Position numbers and translations under genes: made by a program
Notes under the pieces: model-generated
Told to the model about the DNA's origin: nothing
Seen by the model: only the letters and a program-made list of their open reading frames with translations
Database searches by the model: none
In this document: one piece after another, positions 15,181 to 24,615 of the stretch
Layout of the letters: each line of letters starts with the position of its first letter
How positions within the stretch are numbered: the first letter of the stretch is position 1
NCBI RefSeq assembly: GCF_004122105.1
Contig: NZ_SBKN01000008.1
Coordinates: 62,001 to 126,000 of the forward strand
Reading direction: 5' to 3'
Source: Flavobacterium stagni
GTDB taxonomy: Bacteria; Bacteroidota; Bacteroidia; Flavobacteriales; Flavobacteriaceae
DNA length: 64,000 nt

Positions 15181-16017
15181 ATGAAATCTTTATGCACTTT
15201 CCTATTTGTACTTTTCTTTTTTACTGTAAATGCACAAACCATTTATTTCAATAACAACGAATACCTACCCGCACTTATTGAATTAAATTCGGGCGAAAAA
15301 ATGGAAGGTTTTGTCAAAGATTTTAAACAACCGCGCGGTTTTATGGTCTCTCCTATGGGCTCGTTTGGCAAATTAGAAGACAATTTGACGGTAAAAAATA
15401 ATAAAATTTCATTTAAAAAAGAGGAAAAAGGTTCGGTTGAAAAAGTAGATGTTTCAACCATTAAGCGTATTGAATTTAAAGGTGAAATGGACAATGAAGT
15501 CTTTGAACACCTCAAAATAAAATCCATCAAAAAAGGGAAAATCATGGATGATTACCGGGATGTATTTGTGCCGTTAATTCGTGAAGGTAAACTCAATTTG
15601 TATGGTGCTTTCATTTCGGTGAGCCAGGGTGGACAAAGTCAGGTGGTGATGGTGATGACCTACATCAAAAAGCCGGGTGATGAATTTGGCTATGCCCCAG
15701 TTGATTTTGAAAATTTGACACTTTTCAGTGGGCAAGAAGCTGCACAAGAAGGATTTTCAAGAGCAATTGAAACAGTTGGTCGTGATTGTCCAGCGTTTGT
15801 TGAAAAAATGAAATTGGAGATGGAGAAAATGAATTCCAAAGAAGAGCGCAAAAAAATGTTAGCGGATTACGCAACTACCCAAAAAGAAATTGCAGAGGCC
15901 TCCAAAAAAGGAAAAACTAAAGAGGATCGTGAAGCCATTGCGAACGAATACCAAATGAACTACATGCTCAAAGGCTATTTGGAAATGATGCATACGTATG
16001 ATACCACTTGTCCTTAA
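15181..16017 (+). CDS. Secreted hypothetical protein, 278 aa
   Basis: A signal peptide (1 to about 19, FLFVLFFFTVNAQ) is followed by a region with strands and a GEKMEGFVKDF motif (residues 35-100), a central beta-rich part, and a long helical Lys/Glu-rich tail (about 205-265; EKMKLEMEKMNSKEERKKM). I do not recognise a domain with confidence, though similar proteins are common behind Bacteroidota envelope genes. It follows the TonB receptor on the same strand and may be a periplasmic partner, which is inference from position only. Confidence 0.75.
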   Translation: MKSLCTFLFVLFFFTVNAQTIYFNNNEYLPALIELNSGEKMEGFVKDFKQPRGFMVSPMGSFGKLEDNLTVKNNKISFKKEEKGSVEKVDVSTIKRIEFKGEMDNEVFEHLKIKSIKKGKIMDDYRDVFVPLIREGKLNLYGAFISVSQGGQSQVVMVMTYIKKPGDEFGYAPVDFENLTLFSGQEAAQEGFSRAIETVGRDCPAFVEKMKLEMEKMNSKEERKKMLADYATTQKEIAEASKKGKTKEDREAIANEYQMNYMLKGYLEMMHTYDTTCP

Positions 16018-16032
16018 GACATCTATTTGACA

Positions 16033-16707
16033 TCATACTATCCGCCCATCTTCCATGGTCACAATTCGGTGGGTTCGTGCGGCAAAGTCGGGATCATGCG
16101 TGACAATCAATAACGTTTGTTGGCGTTCTTGTACCAATTCATTGAAAATTGCAAATACCAAGTCGCTGTTTTTCTTATCGAGATTACCCGTAGGTTCGTC
16201 CCCCATAATAATCAATGGATCGTTAATTAAGGCCCGTGCAATAGCCACCCGTTGCTTTTGTCCGCCACTTAATTGATTGGGCATTTTTAAGGCTTGTTCG
16301 TGCATGCCGAGCGTTCGCAAATGCTCCATGGCACGGAATTCAATTTCATCTTTGGTGTATTTCCCTAATTTCATTCCGGGCAACATGACATTTTGCACTA
16401 CATTGTATTCGGTCAACAAATAGTGAAATTGAAAGACGAATCCGATTTGTGCATTACGGATGAGGGCTAATGAAGCATCCGACTTTCCGGTAACCAACTC
16501 GTTATCAATATAAATTTCCCCTTGATAATCGGTATCCATGGTTGACAATAAATACAGTAACGTGGATTTTCCACAACCGGATTTCCCCACGATGGATACA
16601 AACTCCCCTTGCTGGATTTGCAAATCAATTTTTTTCAAGACTTCAAATGGAGCTGGATCATAAAATGATTTGGTTAACTGACGGGTTTCTAAAACAAGTG
16701 CTGCCAT
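16033..16707 (-). CDS. ABC transporter ATP-binding protein (LolD/MacB type), 224 aa
   Basis: This is the nucleotide-binding subunit of an ABC exporter. Walker A is GKSGCGKST (residues 42-50), the signature is LSGGQKQRVAIARAL (145-159), Walker B is IIMGDEPTGNLD (164-175) and the H-loop is IVTHD (about 201-205). The sequence and its pairing with an FtsX/MacB-type permease place it in the LolD/MacB group, which moves substrates out of the inner membrane or drives periplasmic conformational work. It starts three bases after the permease stop and is the last gene of a three-gene operon. Confidence 0.95.
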   Translation of the reverse strand: MAALVLETRQLTKSFYDPAPFEVLKKIDLQIQQGEFVSIVGKSGCGKSTLLYLLSTMDTDYQGEIYIDNELVTGKSDASLALIRNAQIGFVFQFHYLLTEYNVVQNVMLPGMKLGKYTKDEIEFRAMEHLRTLGMHEQALKMPNQLSGGQKQRVAIARALINDPLIIMGDEPTGNLDKKNSDLVFAIFNELVQERQQTLLIVTHDPDFAARTHRIVTMEDGRIV

Positions 16708-16710
16708 ATC

Positions 16711-17967
16711 TTATTTCCCTCTAATGATTTCAACGGGGTCCACTTTTCCCGCTTTCCGTGCAGGGAACCAACCAGCGATGAAGGTTGTGGTTAATGCGAA
16801 GGTGATTCCGATACCATAAAACAACGGTCGAAAACTAATGGGATAAGTCGTAATCGTAGGTAAAGCGGGCGTATTAAACGGAATCACATCAATAATTGAG
16901 GTAAAAATATAACCGAATAACAATCCGCAAATTCCCCCTGTAAATCCAATAATCATGGATAGGATAATAAAAATCCATTGCACATCGCGACCTGAAAATC
17001 CGGTGGCCTTTAAGATGGCAATGCTGTCCATTTTTTCAAAAATCATCATGTTTAAAATGTTGTAAATCCCGAATCCCGCCACAATCAAGAGTACGATTCC
17101 CACGGCATAGGATATTATACTTCTAATGGTACTTCCAGTTTCAAACTGCGAATTGGTGGTTTGGTAATCCATACCGTCTACCTCGTATTTTTTACTGAAT
17201 TCTTTGGTCAAGGCAGGAGCTTGCTGAATATCAAATAATTTGACTTGAATATCGGTGATGTAGTTAGTGGGTGCCCCCAATAATTTTTGGGCCGAACTCA
17301 AGGAGGTATAACTCATGGTATTGTCCAATTCAGCGATACCGATTTGCAAAATACCTACAATTTTAAACGTGGAAAGATTGCCTTTGGCAGTGGTGACTTT
17401 AACCACATCCCCAATTTTCATCAGCATTTTATCCGCCAAACCTTTACCAATAATAATACTATTGCTTTGGTTTAAATCAGCTACTTTCCCCGCAATCACA
17501 TAATCACTTAACCGAAATAGCTTTTCTTCAGCGGCGACATCAACTCCATAGACAACACCAGAAATTTCGATGGTTCCCGAATTAAAAAAAACAGGAGCAG
17601 TAATTTTGGGCGCGACATCGACCACGCGTTTGTCTTGCTTTAAATCATGGATAATGGCTTTTCCATTGTAAATCGACTTGCCGCGATCTTTGGGTTTTAC
17701 GGAATTGATAATTACCGTTTGATTGCGATACTGGGGATCAAAATCGACAGGTTGGTGTTTGGAAGGTTGAATTTCGTTGTATAAGCGTACATGGGGCGTT
17801 CGATTCAACATTAACCCATCCAATAAGTCGTTTAATCCGTTCATGAAACTGACTAATGAAATGAACATCGCGATTCCAAACGTTACCCCCACAGCAGCCA
17901 CAAGCGACTGTTTGAAGCGCGCCCGCAATAAATGCAAAGCGATATTGAAAAGGAGTTTTACGTTCAT
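16711..17967 (-). CDS. ABC transporter permease (FtsX/MacB type), 418 aa
   Basis: One N-terminal membrane helix (about 20-45), a large periplasmic MacB-PCD domain (about 46-280), and three C-terminal helices (about 288-312, 335-365 and 375-400) give the FtsX/MacB topology. The C-terminal helix bundle has the usual ATGFSGRDVQWIFI and P-A-R-K-A-G-K-V-D-P-V-E-I-I-R-G ending. The ATG overlaps the adaptor stop by one base (TAATG on the minus strand), which points to translational coupling. The substrate is unknown; LolCE-like lipoprotein release and MacB-like efflux are both possible, the adaptor favouring efflux. Confidence 0.92.
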   Translation of the reverse strand: MNVKLLFNIALHLLRARFKQSLVAAVGVTFGIAMFISLVSFMNGLNDLLDGLMLNRTPHVRLYNEIQPSKHQPVDFDPQYRNQTVIINSVKPKDRGKSIYNGKAIIHDLKQDKRVVDVAPKITAPVFFNSGTIEISGVVYGVDVAAEEKLFRLSDYVIAGKVADLNQSNSIIIGKGLADKMLMKIGDVVKVTTAKGNLSTFKIVGILQIGIAELDNTMSYTSLSSAQKLLGAPTNYITDIQVKLFDIQQAPALTKEFSKKYEVDGMDYQTTNSQFETGSTIRSIISYAVGIVLLIVAGFGIYNILNMMIFEKMDSIAILKATGFSGRDVQWIFIILSMIIGFTGGICGLLFGYIFTSIIDVIPFNTPALPTITTYPISFRPLFYGIGITFALTTTFIAGWFPARKAGKVDPVEIIRGK

Positions 17968-19064
17968 TATTTGGGCAAATAAATAGTTTCGCCAGCTTGT
18001 AACCCTGCGGTAATTTCGACATGTTGATAATCGCCAATTCCCACCGTGACTTTGCGTTTTTCATCGGTATTCACCAAAACATACGAACCATCCACCAAAT
18101 AATTTCTAGGAATGCTGATTACATTCGATTTGGATTGAATAATAATCGTCGCTTCTGCAGTTAGGTTGGGATACAAACGGGATGGCAATTGTGTAAAATG
18201 AGCCTCAATGCGAAAGGTTCGCGAACGTTCGTCCATCATCGGATAAATTCGGTCAACCACTGCGGTAAATGACTTGCCTTTGTAACTGTCTAAAGTGACT
18301 ACCAGTTTTTGGCCTAAGTTGACTTTGACCATATCGTTTTCATCGACTTCCAATTCGAGATAAAATTGATTTTTTTGTCCAATGATAGCCAATGGAACTT
18401 GCGGATTAACCACGGTTCCTTCTTTCACTAAAATATCATAAACTGTCCCCGATACTTCACTTTGAATGGAATAATCGCGTTGGGACTTTTGACTTAAAGC
18501 CACCGCATTGGCATTGCGTTGGGATTCATTTTTTAATTGAGCGCGGTATTGTGCTAATTGTTTAATTGCCATTTCATAGTTGGCTTTCGAACTTTTGTAC
18601 GCTTGTTGTGTTTTTTCAAAATCAACTTCGGATAAAATATTTTGAGAATGGACCCGTTGACTGCGTTGGTAAATGGATTCATCCAAGGCTAATCGGTCTT
18701 TGGCTGATTGTACTTTCCATTCCAGTTCACTGATTTTATCTTGAACAAACCGACTGTTGTCGGCGCTCAATTGTTGGGCAAGCAATGCATTCTGCGTGGC
18801 TAATGCGGCTTTTTCTTGATCCAAAACAAACAACAACTGTCCCGATTTAACGGTTTGACCCGCTTGCACGTCAATGGATTTTAAAGTGCCGCTAACGGTT
18901 GGATAAACGGTATATTGTCCTGTAGCTTTAACGACACCTGAGGCATAAACCCCTTCAGTAACAGTTCCTTTTTGGACAATTATAGATTCAGTTTGCTTCT
19001 TTTGACAAGAAACTAAAAACGCCATCGTGAAAACCGATAGCGTGACAAAGTGTTTACGAATCAT
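17967..19064 (-). CDS. Periplasmic adaptor (HlyD/MFP) lipoprotein, 365 aa
   Basis: The N-terminus carries a lipoprotein signal with lipobox VSC (MAFLVSCQKKQ, Cys at about residue 21). The rest is the membrane-fusion-protein layout: a split biotinyl-lipoyl domain (GTLKSIDVQAGQTVKSGQLL near 58-77 and GTVYDILVKEGTVVNP near 203-218), a long alpha-helical hairpin between (about 80-195), and beta-barrel and membrane-proximal domains to residue 365. It should link the inner-membrane ABC permease to an outer-membrane channel; no TolC-like gene is present. A TACCTTTG box upstream heads the operon. Confidence 0.93.
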   Translation of the reverse strand: MIRKHFVTLSVFTMAFLVSCQKKQTESIIVQKGTVTEGVYASGVVKATGQYTVYPTVSGTLKSIDVQAGQTVKSGQLLFVLDQEKAALATQNALLAQQLSADNSRFVQDKISELEWKVQSAKDRLALDESIYQRSQRVHSQNILSEVDFEKTQQAYKSSKANYEMAIKQLAQYRAQLKNESQRNANAVALSQKSQRDYSIQSEVSGTVYDILVKEGTVVNPQVPLAIIGQKNQFYLELEVDENDMVKVNLGQKLVVTLDSYKGKSFTAVVDRIYPMMDERSRTFRIEAHFTQLPSRLYPNLTAEATIIIQSKSNVISIPRNYLVDGSYVLVNTDEKRKVTVGIGDYQHVEITAGLQAGETIYLPK

Positions 19065-19083
19065 AAACTACGGTATTACCTAT

Positions 19084-19091
19084 CAAAGGTA
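19084..19091 (-). promoter_or_regulatory. Promoter -7 box for the ABC efflux operon
   Basis: The minus strand reads TACCTTTG, 19 bases before the adaptor ATG at 19064. It separates the ABC operon from menC, which ends at 19119. Confidence 0.6.
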
Positions 19092-19118
19092 CGAAATACC
19101 CTAGTGAGTAGCGTAACA

Positions 19119-20168
19119 TTAGTTACTTTTTTCATTCCAAACGAAGGCATCCCAATCGTTCAAATCGTGGTGCCATAAATGACCTTCTTTGATGGTTAAT
19201 GGGGATTGAAAATTATTCAGATACAAACTACCTGTTCCTAACCCTTGGGCCATCGAACTCCCTAAGGTATAGGTCCATTGTGCAATAGCATTCAAGCCTA
19301 CATTACTTTCAAGCGCAGATGTAATCCACCATCCAATGTTTCGTTCATTGGCAAGATCTATCCATTCTTGGCTACCTCGAAAACCGCCTACAAAACTAGG
19401 TTTTAAGATGATGTATTGGGGTTGGATGGTATCCAGCAATTTTTCTTTGTCTTCCCGATCAAATATTCCAATCAATTCTTCATCCAAAGCAATGGGAATC
19501 GGACTCATTTGACACAAATCACGCATTAAATCAAATTGCTTGGGTCGGATGGGCTGTTCGATACTATGAATCGAAAATTCGGCCAATTGGGCCAACCGTT
19601 CTTCCACGTTTTCAGGAGTAAAAGCACCATTCGCATCCAAACGAATTTCCAGTTGGTCGGGTGGATATTGCGCCCGGAACTCCGTTAACAAATCCAACTC
19701 CGATTGAAAATTCAAGGCGCCAACTTTCATTTTTACACAGGGAAAATGTGTTACTTTTTCATCAAATTGTTTGCGAATAAACGTGGGTTTTCCCATCCAT
19801 AATAAACCATTGATGGGGATGGATTCTTTTCCTGCTGTAAATGCTGATGGGAACAAAAGGCCCGGGTGCGGACTGTAAAATGATAAAAAAGCTTGTTCAA
19901 TACCAAATTGAATCGAAGGATATTCACGCATGGCCTCATACAATGCGGTTTCTCCCATTTCAATATGGTCGCAAACCCATTGTAATTTTTCAAGAAATTC
20001 GGGACGATCATCGCAACTCAGACCTTTTAACATGCCACACTCCCCCATACCGAGACGCCCGTTTTCTTTAATAAATAAAAACCATGTTTCGCGCACTTCC
20101 ATTTCCCCGCGTGACGTGCCCACGGGTACATTAAAATTCATGAGGTAACGAACAAAATTTGCTTCCAT
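19119..20168 (-). CDS. menC: o-Succinylbenzoate synthase, 349 aa
   Basis: MenC dehydrates SHCHC to o-succinylbenzoate in menaquinone synthesis and belongs to the enolase superfamily. Visible landmarks are VKMKVG (catalytic Lys pair region, about 147-152), LRLDANGAF-like IRLDANGAFT (176-185), IEQPI (about 203-207), ALDEE (about 226-230) and LKPSFVGG (about 253-260). The length is typical of the family. Its ATG overlaps the stop of the upstream TPR gene by one base (TAATG), suggesting coupled translation. The usual next step, MenE, is not adjacent. Confidence 0.93.
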   Translation of the reverse strand: MEANFVRYLMNFNVPVGTSRGEMEVRETWFLFIKENGRLGMGECGMLKGLSCDDRPEFLEKLQWVCDHIEMGETALYEAMREYPSIQFGIEQAFLSFYSPHPGLLFPSAFTAGKESIPINGLLWMGKPTFIRKQFDEKVTHFPCVKMKVGALNFQSELDLLTEFRAQYPPDQLEIRLDANGAFTPENVEERLAQLAEFSIHSIEQPIRPKQFDLMRDLCQMSPIPIALDEELIGIFDREDKEKLLDTIQPQYIILKPSFVGGFRGSQEWIDLANERNIGWWITSALESNVGLNAIAQWTYTLGSSMAQGLGTGSLYLNNFQSPLTIKEGHLWHHDLNDWDAFVWNEKSN

Positions 20169-21370
20169 TAGTCAACGATGTGTCTTATTTTTTTAAAATT
20201 ACCATTGGGCAAGCCCGATTTTTCAAAAAGTTGCAAGTCAGCTAATACTTGTGCTTTCCAAGATTTTCCAGTGGGAAGATTTTGATCAATGTATTTTTTA
20301 TATACTATTTTAGCCTCACCCACTTTATCCGTAAATAAATAAACATGTGCTTCTTCCAATTTTAGTTGAAGATCATCCGGGTTGAATTTTAAAGCATCCT
20401 TCAAACAGATTTCCGCTTTGGCAAATTGACGAGTTTGAAGATAACAATGAATGAGCGAAGCAAACAAAACCGCATCGGTAGCACCTGCATTAATTTCGGC
20501 TTGTAAAGCGCCCATACCCAATTCGGTTTTCCCTTTTTGGAAATCGGCCATGGCTCTTTTGGCAATAAACTGACTTCTCAAATTGCTTTCCCCTGTTTCT
20601 TTCAAAGCTGCTTTTTCAGCCGTTTCAACCAATTGATTACGTTCAATTTCGCTTATTTTTTTGTAATTGGGATACGTCGTTACTCCCATCACATTCTTCG
20701 TTAAAGCAACAAGGTAAGCTTCTTTTTTGGCTAACAAAGCATATACACCTCGCTTTTTGCCCAATTCTACAATTTCTTTACGGGCAATATCGGTCCATCC
20801 TGTACTCGCTTGACTATCTACCCACGGCACCACTTCTAAAACAATCTTTTGCTTCATCAACCAATTGTCGCTTTGGAATCCGAACCACAAAGCCGATTGT
20901 GGATTTTTCACACACAAATGATCCGAAGCTAACAATCGGGCTTCTTTATTGACGGGCGTATTTTGCACATAACAAGCTGTCGTTGTTTTTCCCGTTGTTA
21001 AGTATGAATTTGCCTCACTTTCTGAAGAAAATATGGCAAATGTAGCTTTATCATCCCCACTGATTGTAGACGCCAAAAACACGGCACCTGCTGCGCCTTG
21101 TGAAATTCCCGTGGGATCAGGAATGGCTTTTAATACAGAGACCAAACTCCCGGACAATTTTTGATTGTCGTCCAACAACGTGATGCGGTACACCAATTCG
21201 GTTGTCCCTTCGGGTAAAGCATTGGTTTTGATTATCTTTTTTTCACCCGCACGCAATTCAATCGTTTCCGTTGTGGTGCGCATGGTATCCCAATACCCGG
21301 ATTTCTTAGTTTGGGCAAAAAGTGGCGTTACTAGTATAACAGCAAACCACAAATAAGCATTTTTTTTCAT
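20168..21370 (-). CDS. Secreted TPR-repeat protein inside the menaquinone cluster, 400 aa
   Basis: The signal peptide (1 to about 17, AYLWFAVILVTPLFAQ) is followed by a beta-rich region (about 30-180; TTETIELRAGEKKIIKTNALP) and two or three TPR-like helix pairs (about 285-370; AKAEICLKDALKFNPDDLQL is the clearest). The family is not one I can name. The start at 21370 places the ATG at the signal peptide rather than four codons upstream. The stop overlaps the menC start by one base. A menaquinone-related role is suggested only by that coupling; an envelope function is more natural for an exported protein. Confidence 0.8.
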   Translation of the reverse strand: MKKNAYLWFAVILVTPLFAQTKKSGYWDTMRTTTETIELRAGEKKIIKTNALPEGTTELVYRITLLDDNQKLSGSLVSVLKAIPDPTGISQGAAGAVFLASTISGDDKATFAIFSSESEANSYLTTGKTTTACYVQNTPVNKEARLLASDHLCVKNPQSALWFGFQSDNWLMKQKIVLEVVPWVDSQASTGWTDIARKEIVELGKKRGVYALLAKKEAYLVALTKNVMGVTTYPNYKKISEIERNQLVETAEKAALKETGESNLRSQFIAKRAMADFQKGKTELGMGALQAEINAGATDAVLFASLIHCYLQTRQFAKAEICLKDALKFNPDDLQLKLEEAHVYLFTDKVGEAKIVYKKYIDQNLPTGKSWKAQVLADLQLFEKSGLPNGNFKKIRHIVD

Positions 21371-21382
21371 TGTTAATCTCAT

Positions 21383-21409
21383 AAAAAAGTCCCTTTTAAA
21401 TGGGACTTT
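21383..21409 (-). terminator. Intrinsic terminator after the UPF0173 gene
   Basis: AAAGTCCC/GGGACTTT with an eight-base A/T loop is flanked on the plus strand by A6, which is a T-tract on the minus strand. It lies 22 bases after the UPF0173 stop. It partly separates this gene from the TPR-menC pair. Confidence 0.8.
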
Positions 21410-21430
21410 AAACGGGCAATAATTAGGCCA

Positions 21431-22105
21431 TTAAACGTCTATACTTTGAGCAATGTCTAATAACAGTAACTCTTTTCCTGCTTTGGCAAATGTATTTTTT
21501 GCTGCGGCATGGTCTATTTCAATGTATCCAAAGGTATCGTAGTGATAGCCTAAAATGCGGTTACATGCAAGAAAATCGGCAGCAATTACGGCATCTTCAA
21601 CATCCATGGTAAAGTTACTTCCAATGGGCAAAACGGCTAAATCAAGTGCTGTTCGCATTGGGATGAGTTTCATATCCATGGTCAGCGCCGTGTCGCCAGC
21701 GATGTACACATTTTTATCGGCTTCAATCACAAATCCGCCGGGTTGACCTCCATAACTCCCGTCAGGAAAGGAACTAGTATGCAGCGCATTTACATATTTC
21801 ACCGTACCGAAATCAAACTTCCAGCTTCCTCCATGATTCATAGGATGATAAGCAATTCCTTTAGCACCGTAATGGGATGCAATTTCATAATTGGAAACGA
21901 TGGTAGCGCCTGTATTTTTAGCAATCGCTTCAGCATCTAAAATATGATCCTGATGGGCATGGGTTAGCAAAATATAATCCGCTTTAAAGGAATTAATATC
22001 CAAATGAGCGGCATTAGGATTCCCAGAAATAAAAGGATCAACTAAAATGGTTTTTCCTCCTGTTTCTAGGGATAGACAAGCATGTCCATAGAATGTAATT
22101 TTCAT
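21431..22105 (-). CDS. UPF0173 metal-dependent hydrolase, 224 aa
   Basis: The metallo-beta-lactamase fold is shown by ITFYGHACL at the start, the zinc motif THAHQDHI (residues 48-55, HxHxDH), NHGG at about 89-92, AGDTALT (about 135-141), and a late conserved His in LGYHYDTFGYIEID. These fit the UPF0173 family, whose members are annotated as metal-dependent hydrolases without a fixed substrate. It lies 19 bases after menA, so the two are likely co-transcribed. Such genes often sit near menA in Flavobacteria by my recollection. Confidence 0.92.
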   Translation of the reverse strand: MKITFYGHACLSLETGGKTILVDPFISGNPNAAHLDINSFKADYILLTHAHQDHILDAEAIAKNTGATIVSNYEIASHYGAKGIAYHPMNHGGSWKFDFGTVKYVNALHTSSFPDGSYGGQPGGFVIEADKNVYIAGDTALTMDMKLIPMRTALDLAVLPIGSNFTMDVEDAVIAADFLACNRILGYHYDTFGYIEIDHAAAKNTFAKAGKELLLLDIAQSIDV

Positions 22106-22124
22106 ATAATTGTTTTTAGAGTGT

Positions 22125-23093
22125 TTAGTTTGAAAATAATGAACTCAAAAGATAAAGCGTTTCATCTGAAAAGAAGAAAATCAATTGCAACGCCATTACC
22201 AACGAAATGAAAAACGTACTCAAGGCTACTTTTTTCAATTCCGGATCCAATAATCGGGGTTCTGTATTGGCTTTTACTCGTTTTAAATGCAGGATTAAAG
22301 GCAAATAAAACACCATATAAAAGTAATTATCAATATTGAAATGCTCAGGATTGGAGTCGTAGTTCATGTCAAAAATGTAAGCAAAAACTAGAAACAACAC
22401 AATGGCCGTTACAATTAAGAAATAATGGTACTTTTTACCCCAAGCACCGCCATTTTTAACAATCAACGTGTTTTTACCTACTTTTCTATCCGATTCTTCG
22501 TCCCGCATATTGTTTAAATTCAGCACGGCTACACTTAAAAAACCGATGGCTGTTGCGGGAAGAAATAGTACGGGATCTAATTCTTTTAAAATCATAAAAG
22601 AAATTCCTACTGTACTGACCCATCCAAAGAATATGAAAACAAAAACATCTCCTAATCCCCGATAACCGTAAGGATTTTTACCCACGGTATAACGTATAGC
22701 AGAAGCGATGGCTAGTATTCCGAGTACAAAATAAATCATGGAATACAGAAAGTTGGAAACACCAAAGGCTTTGTAGATCAGTAACATGGCCGATACCAAC
22801 GTTAAAAATGCGGTTACAAAAATGGCATACCGCATAGCACCTGGTGTAATGGCACCCGATTGAATAGCACGTTGTGGTCCAACACGATCGTCATTATCTG
22901 TACCTTTTACGCCGTCGCCGTAATCGTTGGCAAAATTGGACAACACTTGGAGTCCGATAGTCGTGGACAAAGCCAAAATAACAATTTTCCAATTAAAACG
23001 GGATTGGGACATAGCAAAAAAACTTCCTACCAAAATTCCCGATACAGAAAGTGGTAAGGTTCGGACACGAGCGGCTTCAATCCATTGTTTCAT
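22125..23093 (-). CDS. menA: 1,4-Dihydroxy-2-naphthoate polyprenyltransferase, 322 aa
   Basis: MenA is an inner-membrane UbiA-family enzyme that attaches the polyprenyl tail to dihydroxynaphthoate and decarboxylates it, forming demethylmenaquinone. The two Asp-rich motifs are NDYGDGVKGTDNDDR (about 55-69) and NNMRDEESDRKVGKNTL (about 193-209). Eight to nine membrane segments are visible. The N-terminus WIEAARVRTLPLSVSG is typical. It lies 16 bases after the large PH-domain gene and before UPF0173 on the minus strand. Confidence 0.95.
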   Translation of the reverse strand: MKQWIEAARVRTLPLSVSGILVGSFFAMSQSRFNWKIVILALSTTIGLQVLSNFANDYGDGVKGTDNDDRVGPQRAIQSGAITPGAMRYAIFVTAFLTLVSAMLLIYKAFGVSNFLYSMIYFVLGILAIASAIRYTVGKNPYGYRGLGDVFVFIFFGWVSTVGISFMILKELDPVLFLPATAIGFLSVAVLNLNNMRDEESDRKVGKNTLIVKNGGAWGKKYHYFLIVTAIVLFLVFAYIFDMNYDSNPEHFNIDNYFYMVFYLPLILHLKRVKANTEPRLLDPELKKVALSTFFISLVMALQLIFFFSDETLYLLSSLFSN

Positions 23094-23109
23094 AGTGTTT
23101 TATTTTAAA

Positions 23110-24615
23110 TTACATCCAATTGTGATCGTGACTTTCTACTTGATAAAGCCATCCGTTCACATAGTGTTTTAGTGTTTCAAAGTTAGCTAAATAAAAACTG
23201 ATATTTCCAGCTGCGGTATGTAAAGTTACCGAGCCAATATTCAGGGATTTGTGCCAAAACAATTGTGAAGTTGTAATGGCTTGAATTTTATCGGTTTCCA
23301 AAATATCATGCGCGATATCCCACGCTCCGGTTTGACGCATGATGTAGTTTTCACCTACAAAAAATCGGTAGGTTTTGTAAGCAAAAAATTGATAAGTCGC
23401 CATCAACAAAACATAGCCCATAATGACACCATAGACTTCCGACACTTGCAATTCGGGGGAATTATTCACAATCGGAATAAGAATACAAAGTGGAATAACG
23501 ATGGTCAAGAAAAGGGCAAAAACCAACCGGCGCCAATTGGATTTCAGTAGCATGCCTTGTTCGGGTTGTTTCCCGTAGATCAATTTCAAAATTGCTTTCT
23601 TTTCATGTTGATTACAACCGGGTACTTCAATGCGGTCTTTGTGATGGTTCTTTTCGTCGGTTACCGCTTGTTTAATTTTCAATTCGAGCACATCCAGTTT
23701 CTTCTGAAAATAATTTTGAGAAAAGGTAACAAACTGAACGCGTGAGGGTCTGAGTATTGTATTTTTTGTATTGATTAAACCAAAAGAGATCAGTAGTGAC
23801 CCTTTTTGTTCTGTCATGGTATAGTTAAAATAACGAATGACTGTTCGTACCACATTCATTAAAAAAACCACTGTAAAAAGCACCAAGAATCCGAATAAAA
23901 TGGAATAAGCGATGGAATTTACCATCCAATCTTGTTCACTGATTTTATCTTCCAACCATTCTTCTTTTCCAATTTCGTGCAATTTTCCCCAAACAGAAAA
24001 AAAGAAGGTTAGAATCAATCCCACACTTTTGATATAATTGGACGTAATCCCAACTTTAAACAAACTTATTAAATTGATTTTTAGAAAAGTAGACGGCTTT
24101 ATCTCTGAATTCGGTTCATCCACTTCTGTAGTTGAAGATACGGTCGCCACTTTGTGTGCATCCAACAATTTGGCTTTCAGTTCCAAGGCCAATTCGTGAG
24201 AAATCGCTTTGATCTCCGACTCGTGTTTATCCGACCCCGCAGTATCCACTTGCACCCCATAAACCCGAATAATACGTTGGATAAGATTTTGAGTGATGTT
24301 CACCTGCTGAATTTTTTGCAGTTGAACGACCGTTTTGGTTTTGGATAAAATACCGTCGTATACAATAAATTCATCGGTATTGGGATCGATATGAAAGGTA
24401 AAGTTGGTGTACCGCAAATAAGCCACACAACTCACAATTAAAAAGGTTCCCACTAACCCCATGAATAATAAAAACATACTGATTTTGCCACCATTGATAA
24501 ATACAACCAAAAGCAGCGGCGCAAATCCGCGGAGTATCTTATACAAGGTATCCAAAAACAGGACGAGAACTCCTATTTTGGATTGTCTTTGGGGCTCGTG
24601 AAAATTGACTGCCAT
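23110..24615 (-). CDS. Membrane protein with bacterial PH domains (YdbT-like), 501 aa
   Basis: Three bPH2 segments lie between membrane helices: after helices at about 25-68 (NFTFHIDPNTDEFIVYDGIL), after helices at about 185-265 (YFNYTMTEQKGSLLISFGLI) and near the C-terminus (FFVGENYIMRQTGAWD, then EILETDKIQAI-type strand and helix). This is the layout of the YdbT family. Its ATG overlaps the stop of the upstream YdbS-like gene by one base (TAATG), matching the usual YdbS-YdbT pair. Function is not established; PH domains there may bind lipids or other proteins. Confidence 0.9.
   Translation of the reverse strand: MAVNFHEPQRQSKIGVLVLFLDTLYKILRGFAPLLLVVFINGGKISMFLLFMGLVGTFLIVSCVAYLRYTNFTFHIDPNTDEFIVYDGILSKTKTVVQLQKIQQVNITQNLIQRIIRVYGVQVDTAGSDKHESEIKAISHELALELKAKLLDAHKVATVSSTTEVDEPNSEIKPSTFLKINLISLFKVGITSNYIKSVGLILTFFFSVWGKLHEIGKEEWLEDKISEQDWMVNSIAYSILFGFLVLFTVVFLMNVVRTVIRYFNYTMTEQKGSLLISFGLINTKNTILRPSRVQFVTFSQNYFQKKLDVLELKIKQAVTDEKNHHKDRIEVPGCNQHEKKAILKLIYGKQPEQGMLLKSNWRRLVFALFLTIVIPLCILIPIVNNSPELQVSEVYGVIMGYVLLMATYQFFAYKTYRFFVGENYIMRQTGAWDIAHDILETDKIQAITTSQLFWHKSLNIGSVTLHTAAGNISFYLANFETLKHYVNGWLYQVESHDHNWM

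Noticed and set aside
12904..16017. SusC/SusD polysaccharide utilisation locus
   Set aside because: No SusD lipoprotein and no glycan-degrading enzymes are adjacent, so the TonB receptor is not a SusC pair.
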